DNA from: Gnetum montanum
Taxonomy: Eukaryota > Streptophyta > Gnetopsida > Gnetales > Gnetaceae
Direction: 5' to 3'
Assembly: GCA_015680685.1 (NCBI GenBank)
Contig: MNCI01004158.1
Location: 351,885-415,884 of the forward strand
DNA: 64,000 nt
Shown piece after piece: positions 46,888 through 58,578 of the stretch. The translations under genes and the position numbers were made by a program. Under the pieces are notes generated by a model. The model was not told the origin of the DNA. It saw nothing but the letters and a program-made list of their open reading frames with translations, and made no database searches. The stretch's first letter is position 1, and the number at the start of each line of letters is the position of its first letter.

Positions 46888-47104
46888 ACTTCATCATCAT
46901 CTTCACATCATTCCAGGAGTTTTATTTGTTTGTTTTGTCATAGTGTTCAATTTTATTATTCTAAACACCAAAATTTTGTAATGATTGTAAAACCGTACAC
47001 TTGGGCATTCAGTTTTTGTTGTGTTTCTTTTGTGTGTATGTAGTCAGTCAATAATCCCATACCTTCCCAAAATTTTGTAAGCAACTCAAGGATAAGTCTT
47101 CATT

Positions 47105-47118
47105 TAGTCATGGGAGTA
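47105..47118 (+). other. Polypurine tract of A
   Basis: TAGTCATGGGAGTA directly before the 3' LTR; equivalents are TCATGGGGGTA (C), TCGTGGGGATA (D) and TCGTGGAGATA (E). Confidence 0.65.
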
Positions 47119-48803
47119 TGATGAGTTAGTCATTAGGCTGTGTCAATAGGATGCCATTAACGTAACCCTGTTGACGGGATTTTGTCAATGTAAGGTTTGA
47201 CCCATCAATAGGGCACCCTATTTTTGCCTATAAATGTGCACCTACCTACCACATTTATGGCATTCCTTTCATAGTTATAGAAAAGTGCTTGCAGTTTTTT
47301 CTCTCAGAAGTTAGAATATTTTCTAAGTGCTAACAGTAGGAGTCAAAGAGTGTACGAATCTTTATTCGAGCACTATTGTACTTGAGCACTTAAGTGTGGA
47401 TGGTAATAAAGATGAGCTTTTCTGATAAACCTTGTAGCACTTAGACTAGATTAATTAATTCCTTTAGCATTTAATATTCATGAAATATACTTTAATGTTC
47501 TTAAGTACTGATGAGTGGCAAGGTACCCCTACACTCAACCATACGAATACGAGCGTAGCACGTGCGATCCGGTCAAACTCCGCAGACTAAGTGCCTACAC
47601 GCCTTATGGAACACTTAAGGTTAATTATTCGTTGTCTTCCTAGACTTACTTGTAGTTGTCACGGTTGTATGGTTAAGTAAGTCTGAGGTATATGATTTTT
47701 ATAGTCTTTTATGTTTTATCTCCTATGTTGATAAGGTGAAGGGTGAAGAGGCTAATTATTAACTTTAACTAACTAACTAAGTTTGAATTAACCTAGCATC
47801 AACATCCATTCCCACTTACCGTTCACACCCTGAACTAATGAAACCTTGGTTACCAAACGTTAGTCATTGTTGGGATCACCAAGCATAACGCACGTACTTG
47901 AAGCGGTCGTACTAAGGCACTTAACTAGGAGAGAAGGGTTGAGAGAGATTTAATTACTAATAAAGAATTTAAATGAGAAACAATAAATAATAGTAAATAA
48001 AGTCCTAATTAGCCTATTCCATGCACTACAAAGGTTTATCCAAGAAGTTCGTCTTTATTGTTGTACACAAACTTGTGTTCAGGTACAATATTTGCTCGAA
48101 TAAAGATCTGTTCACTTTGGAGCTCCTACTGCGGGCACATGGAAAATATTATATCTCTGGAGGGATCAAACTGCCAAAGTTTCACTATGGTCTAGGCCTA
48201 GAATGAGAAAAAAGGGAGAGCCATCTGTTATTTATAGATTTGACGGTGCACCGCGATATTGCGGGGGAAGATGCGATATCGCAGCAGTCACGATATCGCG
48301 TATGTGATATCGTGGCCCATGCGATATCGTGTCCCATCAAGTACTTAATTAATATCAATTTAATAGCACACATAAGTACAACCACTTCGAGCATACGCTT
48401 AGCACTTGGTAATCCCAGTAACACTTAACGTTTGGTAACCCAGTAGTGTTATAGCATGTTTAGGATGTGTATGATAAGTGGGAACAAATGCTTATGTTAG
48501 GATTAGTTAAGTGATAGCTAGTTGTTAGATTAATTTAGTAATTGAATACTTTATTCTTTATTTTTGTTCATTAGGCAACTTAATTCATGAAAGATAAAAT
48601 GATAAAAATCATATGACTTAGTTACACTTAATCATACATTTGCACTTCACAAGTGGAATTAGGAAGACAACAGTGACAATGGTTAGTTTCACCTCCTAGA
48701 ACCAGTGTACTTAGAAACATAAAGTCTTTGGAATTTGACCGGATCATTGAGTGAATGCTAGTGATTCGAATGGTTGGGCATAGGGTATTCTTTCTGCTCA
48801 TCA
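47119..48803 (+). mobile_element. 3' LTR of A, interrupted by a solo LTR
   Basis: Sense copy starting TGATGAGTTAGTCATTAGG and ending TTTCTGCTCATCA. TATA box TATAAATG at 47229-47236. A reverse-oriented solo LTR occupies 47509-48339 and its duplication AGTAC follows. The next base, 48804, is already in the integrase of E. Confidence 0.9.
47509..48339 (-). mobile_element. Solo LTR nested in A 3' LTR
   Basis: 831 bases, TGATGAGTGG...CCCATCA on the plus strand, flanked by AGTAC on both sides (47504-47508, 48340-48344). Inverted TATA box at 48229-48236; the U3 cassette (48240-48335) has five GATATC/GATATT motifs, mostly GATATCGCG/CGTG type. No internal sequence, hence LTR-LTR recombination after insertion. 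Confidence 0.95.
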
Positions 48804-49450
48804 ATCCCTTAGCCAATGGCCAAGTTGATGTCACAAACATAGAAATAACTAGAATAGTAACTTACATGATTAGTAAATATAGGATGGATTGAAATACAAA
48901 GCTCAACGATGAATTATGGACATATAGGTCCACATGAAGACTCCCTATAGGATATTGTCCCTACAAGCTAGCATATGGAAAATTGGCAAGGCTACCCATT
49001 CAAACTTATTTTTGCACATTAGCTACTATGGTGACTTAGACTTGGACCTAACCATAGCACAATGTGAACATTTAAATAATCTAAATGTACTAGATGAAAA
49101 CTACATGATTTTCATGATGCAAAATGAAGTGCATATAGTCTACAAAAAGTAATGACATGACTTGAAAATTAAATGACTAGAACTTTAACTGGAGGACAAA
49201 GTTCTATATTACAACCCAAGTCATATATCCTAATGCATAAAATTCCAAATACTTTGGAAAACACCTAACATTATCCATGTAGTTTGTTACTTCAATGCAT
49301 TACAAATTTACCACCCTTTCAACCCATAGAAGCTCCTACTAGTTAATATAAATCAAGTTATATCATTTCAAGAACTTGTGAAAACCATCTTCACATCAAT
49401 GCCAACTACAACCATTGTTGCCTACTCCATCTTTCATATCTTTTTCTTAG
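48804..49450 (+). pseudogene. Integrase C-terminal fragment of element E
   Basis: Begins in mid-motif (PLANGQVDVTNIEITRIV), then DELWTYRS, IGYCPYKLAYGKLARLPIQ, DLDLTIAQCEHLNNLNVLDE. Heavily decayed. A's 3' LTR abuts it directly, so A inserted here, just before the ANGQ motif; the left part of E's integrase is not in the window. Confidence 0.82.
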
Positions 49451-52400
49451 ATCTTAGCCATGGGGAAGATACCTCAAATTTGTAGATTTTTTAGATGTAA
49501 GAAGATTCAAAATAATTTTTTTGTTTTGCAAATTTTTGACAACCCAATATATCAAATGATGTGGGTAGTCCAACTAAGAAAAACTACATTTTTTCTAATT
49601 TTCTACTTACAATATCTTTGCGATTCGAATGAGTTTTGGATTGATCTTAAGCTTGTTGGAAATTTCATTTTGCAATTTATAAGTTTATAAAATTCAAGTC
49701 AATTGGAATTTATTTGATAATTCAAATTTGTTCCAAAGGGATCTTGAATAAAACTATTCAGCATCTGGAATAGAAATTGGTAATTTGCACAATGAATATC
49801 TCTATGATCCGAGACAGTTATAGACTGAATGAATACTTGATATAAAGCTCTTTCAACAATGTACTTACCTATAAAGTTTAGAATTGATTTGATGGTTATA
49901 GTCTATAACACAAGAGTGGCCCAAAATGTGATTATTTAACTTCTTAGATTAATGATTTGGTGAATATGATGAATTAATGATGGATGATGAAAGTTATTAG
50001 AGTGAAAAATTTTGTAAAATAAACCATTTAATTGTTGTAGCATCAAATTGCCTCAATGACATCAATTACATCTTTTACAAACATGATTTGCCCACATATT
50101 TATAGCCAAATGATAGAACCATACTAAAATATAATGGGACCAACCTATTTTATGAAAAATTAGGTTGAAAATTCAAGAAAAATGAGAGATTGGGGACATT
50201 ATCTAATTACAAATCAATCCTTTAATAAAATAAAAAACAATTTTTATTTTTGCTTAATATGATGACAAAGTCAAAATGTAACATTTTCTCTCTCTTATTT
50301 ATCTTAGTGGACACATGAGGCATGACACACTATCTCTAACAAATTTAAATAGAGAGCTATGATATTTTTATTTTTTATTTTATAATTTTTTATCATTTTT
50401 CTATTTCTTCAATTTTTCCTTTTTTAATTTCTATTGTCTACTTCTTATACATGTTCCAATTTATACTATTTTGAATTTTTTATACAATTTTCTAATTTTT
50501 TGAGGTCATTTCTTTTATGCATTTGCAAATATTTTCTACCTTTTTATTAATAAAATTGCTAATCTCAATGTAGGAATCAACATCAAGTGTTAGAATTTTA
50601 TCCTATGGTATCAATGTAGGAATAAAAGAATTTTATCCACCCTGCTACTTCCATAACTAAGAGATCCTTGTTATGGGAATAATATGGTCCCATCACATTT
50701 AAAATTTAAACATAACCCATGACTATTGTGCCTTGAAGGAAGAATGATCAAGGAGATATCAATATGGTTATGACATTAAGGAGAATTGTTGATTCTTTGG
50801 ATTTCCACCTAATGTACCACTAGTCCCACATCAATGTATTACCACAAGTATTTTTCATTGTATTTGGGAAACATGATTCAATACCAAATGTTCCCTTGCT
50901 ATGTCACTAGAAATGCATGTCCCATATCTAAAAGTAATCTTATGGCAATGGCAAAAAAAAAAAACAATTAATTAATTCATATAAACTTACTTTTGAGATA
51001 CCACCATAAAAGCACGTAACCCATGTTTGAAGGTGCTTCTTTGATGGGATTAGCATTGGCTACGAGCCTAGAAATATAGGTGACCTATGTTTGAAGGCAC
51101 TTCTCTAACTAATGGCCAAGGTCCATATACTAAATAATGAAAATTAATTATTTATTCTCAAAATATCTACTATTTTATTTTTCCATTTTCTTATTTGAGT
51201 AGTGATGTCTTGGTTAGTTGGTCTCATGATAATGGATCCAAGATGACACAATGCGATGTCACTAGAAGTAGTTTGACTTGGTTTGGAATCCATACATAAA
51301 GGTATAATGGTCATTTTAATCCATTATGACCATGGTAAGGTACCTCATGTTATAATTCTCCAATCCATGCTTACTCCATCTCACTTCACTACATGTGTAA
51401 TTGTGAATTTTATGGTTCTATATAGCACGGTGCCAAATTCCAACCAAGGCGATTATGTGTTGTTTATAAAAATGCCATGATCCATATTCAAATTCTAAGA
51501 TGCTCACGAACACCTATATGAGTGGTTTTGTAATGGCATTATAAGCTAGACCTTGTGTGAGGGAGGACCCACTAGCATAACTTTTGTTGATCATGACCTT
51601 GGATCAGCTTCACACCTTTAATATATCATGGAAAACTTCCACACCATTCATGCATCATTTTAGGGCCTACTACTCATTAAGTTTTATTAAATTTCAACAA
51701 TTTTGTATTGCACTTTCTCCAAAAATCCTAAATTTGAACATATTTAAACTTTATAAGATCAATCTTTCTTGATATCTATTATTATTAAGTTTAGTGGGAT
51801 TCACACTTTAGCCTATTAACCCTTAGGAAGCTCCTAGACCTACTAAACATGCAAAAAATGATGATTTCCTGGGCCAAATATAAGAAAAAAAGTGCATCAT
51901 ATTAGGTACAATGTATCTATGATATCACAATTATAAAAACCTATAAATGCCTAGTTTCTCCCCTTCGAATTTTTCATAGTTCTGCTTTAGTTTCAAGGGG
52001 AGTTTTTGTTATTTATAGACCCTAAAGACTTCATAACACTATCTCTTATGATTTACAAGTTTGATTTACTTCATTTAAAAACCTTTGAGGTCTTAAAGTT
52101 GAGCTCTTTATCATAGAGGCCACTAGGACGTGAACTATCAAATTTTCTAACACTCCCCTTTTTGAACATTTGAGGTAACTAATCTTAGAAATAATTAAAA
52201 ATAATTATTAATATGACATTTTAGTTACCTTAGAGCCTTAGAAAAGTTATTCTATAATAACCTTAGGCCATTAATGCCACATTTCTTTTGATTTTGGTTT
52301 AAAAAAAAGGATTGACAAAGGCTTAAACTATTATGAATAAATTTCAAAAGCTAACAATTGATCCTTAGGTAATTGCAAATGATATCAAAACATGTTCTTG

Positions 52401-53039
52401 AGGTTGGTGGACTATCACAACCTATGAAGAAGAAACCTAAAAGTGGACATTGACGTGATTAGTCACAATAGTCCTAGGCTGAGAGACAAGTGTAGGAATA
52501 TCCAAACAATAGCTTAAACTTAGCAATTCATCCATGGAGAGGCAATTGTACCAAGAGCAAAAATTCAAACAATACTCTTGAAGGAGTGTATTAAAGAAAT
52601 TAACAACAAGGTAGTTGTGGGCACCCTGCTATCTATAGTAAACTTGAGGTCCTTCTTGGAGTTTCATTCACAAGAGGTGAGAGACAAATTGTAAGCATCT
52701 CCACTATGGTCCACCTTGTTCACCTATGTTGATTGATTTCTCCATGTGGTCCTATATGCCCATATGGTCCACATGGAGACTTTCTAAGTGTATCATATAA
52801 AAAATGTTTTGATATATGCTCATTCAAGCACTGACACCAAAATCTTGTGACTCTACAGAGTCTATGGTGTGTAAGAAAATGAGTATAAGTTCCTTATGCC
52901 TATTGAAAAGATTTATTTTAAGATAAGAATGTACCAAATCTTATCCATGGTGTGCTTGAATAGGATCTTATCTTTTGCAACTTGTGGATGTGAAATCCTA
53001 AGTGGAAGATACTAGTAAATCTAGCTCATCTCATCTTCC
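49451..53039 (+). other. E spacer after integrase, no gene seen
   Basis: AT-rich. Short patches resemble A's post-integrase spacer (around 50990-51110 and 51540-51590). TATAAATG at 51942-51949, preceded by GATATC at 51921, matches in place the TATA-like module of A at 44782. All open frames are below 80 codons and unconvincing. Confidence 0.6.
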
Positions 53040-55160
53040 TTAAGATTAAGATAAAATTCCAAGAAAATCAGTTCGTGACCATGCCATTCTCATGCATTGT
53101 CTATAAGTTATGCAAGGAGGCAAGAATTGCAAGTTATACTAATGACACCTCTAGATAAGTCCAAAATACCTCATGATAAAAAAACCATGAAGGTTACACT
53201 TGTGCGCAAGGACCAAATGATGTTACCACTTCCAAACATTGAACTTGTAGCAACAAGCACATCTGCGATAGTCATTATATCAACTCCAGTAGTAATTATT
53301 CCAATAATAGGGACCATAGGTATCAAACTTCACATGATATAAACTAGTGTTGTAGGCATTAGCATTCATGAACATGTGATTGATCTTGAAGTCTATCATT
53401 TTGCAATAAGCCATTTACAAGAGTTTTCATATGTTGTGAGTTGGGGGCCATGGGATCTATCCAACATGTTCAACATCATCAAGGATGAATCCTTGATCAC
53501 AATGGATCCCTTCATGGAATAGGTTTTGATGAACACAACAAGGAATCATTAGGTGTAGATCTTGAGATATATGGCTACATTTTAAGTCACTTTGGAATTC
53601 AGTGAAGATGCAACCATTGTGGTGATGCCCCATGAAGGCCAATAAGAAGCTACAAAGCTATTCATTAATCATGTTAATGCAATAGTCAACATCCCTATAA
53701 CACTAGTTTCTAATTTCATTGCCACCAAAGATATCCAAGTGTTTGCAAGGGCTGGTGCTTGGGTAAAAGGGAGCATGACTATGACCCAACATAAGGATGA
53801 ATTAGACATACTACTATAAATAAGCAAAATAGTCAAAAACATATTTGACATTCATGAATATGCCAATGTTCTACAATTTGAGCTGATTATAGTAAAGGGA
53901 AAATGAGTATTGTATGAAGCCTAGCTGCAATAGGCTAGGTTGGATCCAAAAGCTATAGAATGAGGTAGCCAAATTCCAAGCCTAGCTTGAAAACTGAATA
54001 TGCTTCATTATCCTATAGTAGGTTGACCAATTTCAAGAAGATGAAATCAATAAGTTGATGGCTAAGTAGGAATAGGTGAAGTTAAAGAAGGAAAATGTAA
54101 CATGGGATGCATCATTAGCCAAAGCAATTATAGATGACCATCTCCAAACCATCATGATGTTACCAGAAGAGAATAAAGACCTAGCAATGGAAAATTAAAG
54201 GTTTGCAAAGATGAAAAAAGTGAAGGAATAGATTGAAGCAAGCTCAAGTCACTTTCATTAAAAAATAATGAAATAAAATTCAAATATCAAGAGGTTGGCT
54301 AGGAAGAATTGCAACTTATCAATGGAGGAAGTTCAAGTGGTTTAGTAATGGTTTGCGATTAAGATCAAGGCCTCAATAATGAGGCAAAGAGGTAGTTGAT
54401 GTTCAAAGAGCACTTCAGAGATCAAGTTAGCCTATAAAAGTAGATCAATGAAAAAAAATCAAAATGGATGAAACCAACTTGAACATTATCTTACAATAAC
54501 TAGTCGATACCACATGGAAGAGTGTCCTCATTGAGATTAATGTAGCCAATTAACTAGAGATGAAGATTAAGGAATTGCAAAGCTAGGATATGACATAGTG
54601 TACCTAGAGCTAACTAATGTTTGATATGCTAATCTTACTATGTTAACAATAGGTAGGCCTAGGACCAAGTTAGAGAAGTAGGCCGTTGCCACATTTTTCC
54701 TTTATGAATGTGAGCACCAACTCCATAACCAAGCATAAAGAAAGCTAGAAGCAAAAAGCATGGAGTTGGAGGTTCTCCAAGTATAATACACTAGTAAATA
54801 GGATGTTGTAGAGGACCTGACACAAAGGATGGCAAATTAACAAGAGGCTAAGACCAAGTCAATGTGCTAAAAGTAGAGCACATCAATTTTTCTACTTAGT
54901 TTGTGTAAGCAAATAAGATGTTTTTAACTTTGCCATGTCCATGGGATATTTTGACGACATCTAAACTTGCAAAACTCTCTTGAAAGGTTAGAGATCCACA
55001 AACTAATGATGATAAATTTCAAGTGCTCATGACCTAATTTTGCATGAAGGAAAAGATGCTAGCTAAATCATCATAGGAATTGCCAAGCAAGAATAATCAT
55101 TACCATCAAGAACAACATGAAGATTCTTCATTGATGATATTGAAGATTCATGTAATTTTT
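53040..55160 (+). pseudogene. Additional env-position ORF of E, strongly decayed
   Basis: Frames with Lys/Glu/Gln-rich text and a terminal block LPCPWDILTTSKLAKLS...KEKMLAKSS that corresponds to MPCPWDILILTHIGDAVWT...KEEKMKALL in A. An 81-codon open piece at 53097-53342 carries LPLPNIELVATSTSAIVII. Stops every few dozen codons. Confidence 0.55.
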
Positions 55161-55235
55161 ATAAAATTTTAATCTTTGTTTAGTGTTTCATCATTCTTTA
55201 TAACCATTCAAATAAAAAGTTTTATAATGCGACAC

Positions 55236-55266
55236 TTAGTTAGTTAGTTAGTTAGTCAATCAATCA
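55236..55266 (+). repeat. Short GTTA microsatellite
   Basis: Four to five GTTA units followed by degenerate TCAA units, just before E's polypurine tract. Confidence 0.7.
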
Positions 55267-55349
55267 ACATCGTTCCCACAAATTTTGTAATAAGCTCTAT
55301 CCCAATTTTGTTTAACTTGATCATGAGCTTTTAGTCAATCGTGGAGATA

Positions 55350-57097
55350 TGATGAACATTGAGTAAGTCAACTGCGATGCAATATTGCATGCCTCCATGT
55401 GATGTCACATATGCTATATACTAGTCTTCATAAATGGTTATAAATATGGCTCATTTACCATGTTTATAGCACCTTTTGGGTACAGAGTAGCTAATGAGTG
55501 GCGAGGTACCCCTACACTCAACCATATGAATACAAGCGTTTCACGCACGATCTGGTTGAACTCCGTAGACGGACTAGTTGTGGTATCTAGATAGTTACTC
55601 GTAGATTGCAGTTCGTTGTCTTCCCACCTGGACTAGTATTAGCTTTGTCATGTATGGTTTAGTGCAGAGTGAGGTGTATGATGTGTTCCTACACTAATGC
55701 TACTCTTGGGTATGATGGGAAATAATATTAACTAGGCTAAGAGGGAGAGAGGGTGAGAGAGAATCTAAACTAGCCTAAGTGTGATGAGCATCTGTTCCTT
55801 AATCATTTGTACACATCTTGGACCTCGTGCACGACTACCACTGGGATTACCAAGCGCATGGCCTAGGTACGCTACTGGGTTACCAAGAAGTCACACTTAA
55901 ATGCTCGTGATTAAGTCATACTCATTCTGCATTACTAGAAGATAAGGGCAGAGAGATATTAGCTAAGAAAGCAATGAATAACAATAACAATAACAATTAA
56001 TTAATTAAATAATTAAGCTAAGTGGATGCTGCAATGATGAAGTAATCTCGATCTTTATTACCGGTCATGTGTGTGTCCAAGTACGTCACACTCGAATAAG
56101 GATGTCGTACGATTACAATCATCACACTACGGGCATGCACTAGGAGAAAGGGTTGAGAGGAAAAACTGACAGAAAGTCCCTACTTTAACACTAAGAGCTA
56201 AAATCAAAACTTAATACACAGAACTCCAATCTGCCTACCTCTTATTTATAGATAAGGAGACAGGCTGTGATATCGCGTACGTGATATCATGTCTAGGCTG
56301 TGATATCGCGTCGGCTGTGATATCGCGTACACGATATCGCGTCGGCTGTGATATCACGTACGTGATATCGCGTCGGCTGTGATATCACGTACGTGATATC
56401 ACGGCCAACAACACACGACTCATCAGTAGCTAAGTTCTTCTAATTTATTTTCTTAATTTTCTATAATAGTTAATGAGTACCTACATTATGAATTAAGTTA
56501 ATTATCTACAATCTTATTTGAGTGGGCTATACTTGAACATAATCTATGAACGACAATAAGGTCAAAATTAATTCATATTCAATGCAGCACTTTGACTTAG
56601 CATAACATTTACTTTTCCATGTCATTGACTCTTTGATGAAATTTAGATTGATGTTTATGTTTTAATGAACATTAATGAATTAGCAAAATGAGCATGATCA
56701 ATTTCCAACATAAACACATTTGTTTGGTCAGTGCAATAGCGCTATTGCTTGGTTTGCCTAGTAGCATAATGCTTAGTAATCTTAGTAGTGGATATGTGAG
56801 TTTGGGGCCTATACAACAATTTGAAAATTAGACACTCATTGCCCTTAAGCTAGCTTAGGGTTTATTTTATTGTTAATTAGATAAATTACTCAATTTGTAT
56901 AGCTTGAATTTATTTTGTTAATCATTGAACAATATCATAATCATATGCATCACGTTGGACTTAACCATATGTAACGACAGTGATCTCACATTTAACCATC
57001 TGGATATTTTGTTAGTCCCATCTATGAATTATGACATGGTTTGTTGCAATGTTGGTGGATCATATGATTGAGCATATGGTATACTTGCCAGTCATCA
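55350..57097 (+). mobile_element. 3' LTR of E, degenerate, interrupted by a solo LTR
   Basis: Preceded by the purine tract TCGTGGAGATA. Starts TGATGAACATTGAG; TATA box at 55439-55446; ends CATATGGTATACTTGCCAGTCATCA, which still mirrors the family's GGGGTACCTTGCCACTCATCA end. Much more diverged than the other LTRs, so E is the oldest copy. The nested solo LTR is 55492-56425. Confidence 0.82.
55492..56425 (-). mobile_element. Solo LTR nested in E 3' LTR
   Basis: 934 bases, TAATGAGTGG...GACTCATCA on the plus strand (first TG mutated to TA), flanked by GTAGC on both sides (55487-55491, 56426-56430). Inverted TATA box at 56243-56250. The U3 cassette 56266-56402 holds nine GATATC motifs, most as GATATCGCG or GATATCACG, alternating with CGTCGGCTGT spacers. 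Confidence 0.95.
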
Positions 57098-58578
57098 ATC
57101 TTGTTGAGATATTTCCAATGACATGGCCAAGATGTCCTCCAATTTCTTTGTATTACTTGTACGAATTGAATTACATAAATGGTAGGTAAATCTTTTCCTG
57201 AGAGTTAATGTGGGCTTGTTTTTGGAAACTTCATTGTTGTCTCAAAAGCCATTTGTTATGGCTCATTAGAGACTATTCTCACTCATGACACCCTACAAAA
57301 GAAAGGATTCTACATTTTCTCTAAATGCTGCCTATATCATAGGAAGGTTGAAACGATAATGCATTTATTTTATTGAAGACAAATTGTGTAATCATGGAGA
57401 GGTTGGGGATTTTGCTCAATGATTAGTGTTTTGTTAAGGTACAAATGGGTATTGTGTTTCCTACATGCATGCATGACATTGCCTCGTAAGTGAGGTAATG
57501 TGACAAGTTTAGCTTGAATTGAGTAAGTGCATGCATGACATTGACTCGTGGGTGAGGTAACGTGACAAGTTTACATTGAAATGAGTAATTGGATTTGTAA
57601 TTCTAGTATGCGTCATATCTCTTTTAACTTGGTCGTGTGGACTTTTGATAGTTTACACAAGTTGAACAGACTTGACAACACACTGCAAAAATAAATCAAT
57701 AAAAGAAGTGGTCGCCTTGTTTGTAATCAATTTTGTAGCATTTTATGATTTTTCTTCTGATTTTGATTTTGTTTCCTATCATCATTAATCCACTGTACTT
57801 CTTAGACTTTTATCAAAAGTGCAATTTCATTACTTCGTGGAGACAGCCTTCTATGAAACCAGAAACATGACGGAGGCTGAGGTGCAGTTTCAATACGTCG
57901 CAGAAGAACTTTCTATTGTACGCGAAACGAGAGGAGCAAAGTGTGTACACGTTTCTGCATTATAGGGAGTTAAAAGTTAGCGTGTACATCATGCGTGTCA
58001 TAGATCCTGAAATGGTGTCCAATCGTTGCTAGAAGATAAAATGCCACCCACCCACCCAAACAGCTGCTCTTCAAATTCCATGTACGTACCGGCCAGACTC
58101 ACGAAACTTCAACGTCACAGGCTTTCTAGAAGTGTATTTTTCAGGGCGTGCAGGGTTCAATTTCAACCTGGAAGCCTCTAAATTAGCGATGCGTGTGCCT
58201 GTGCGTAGTGTAAAACATGCCATGTTGCAGCCATTACCAGTCACCGTAAGAGGCTGCGGGAATCATGTATCGGTGCATTCATTCATTCGAACATAAGTTG
58301 AATATTCATGACCACCGTTTGAACGGAATAGCCAAAACTGTCATCCCAAACCTTGCTTAAATAAAAACAAAATCTGACCAAAGAGATGATAATGAATGTG
58401 CCCACCTTTCCGTAAACAAACAGCACGTCAGGAACACAGCAGGAAACTTCGTGTTACATTAAAAGCGATTCATTACAGTCTGAACTCTGCGAAAAATCAA
58501 AAATATCTCCAGTTCCGTGAGAGGCGTATTTCACTGGTTTTAAAAGCAGGATAGTGAAATGTTCGAGTTCCGGACTAT
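57098..58578. other. Unique DNA downstream of the lipase gene
   Basis: No gene or element recognised. Contains a tandem duplication of ~68 bases (57465-57590) and, from ~57840, GC-richer DNA that includes the presumed 3' UTR of the lipase gene. No clear polyadenylation hexamer on the minus strand was found close to the stop. Confidence 0.6.
57465..57590. repeat. Two-copy ~68-bp tandem duplication
   Basis: Two units, each TGCATGCATGACATTG(C/A)CTCG + ..GTGAGGTAA(T/C)GTGACAAGTTTA. They differ by several substitutions. Confidence 0.85.

Noticed and set aside
53097-53342. An 81-codon frame with hydrophobic Ile/Val stretch as an env-type membrane anchor
   Set aside because: The hydrophobic stretch is not present in the homologous parts of A or D; the region is heavily decayed.
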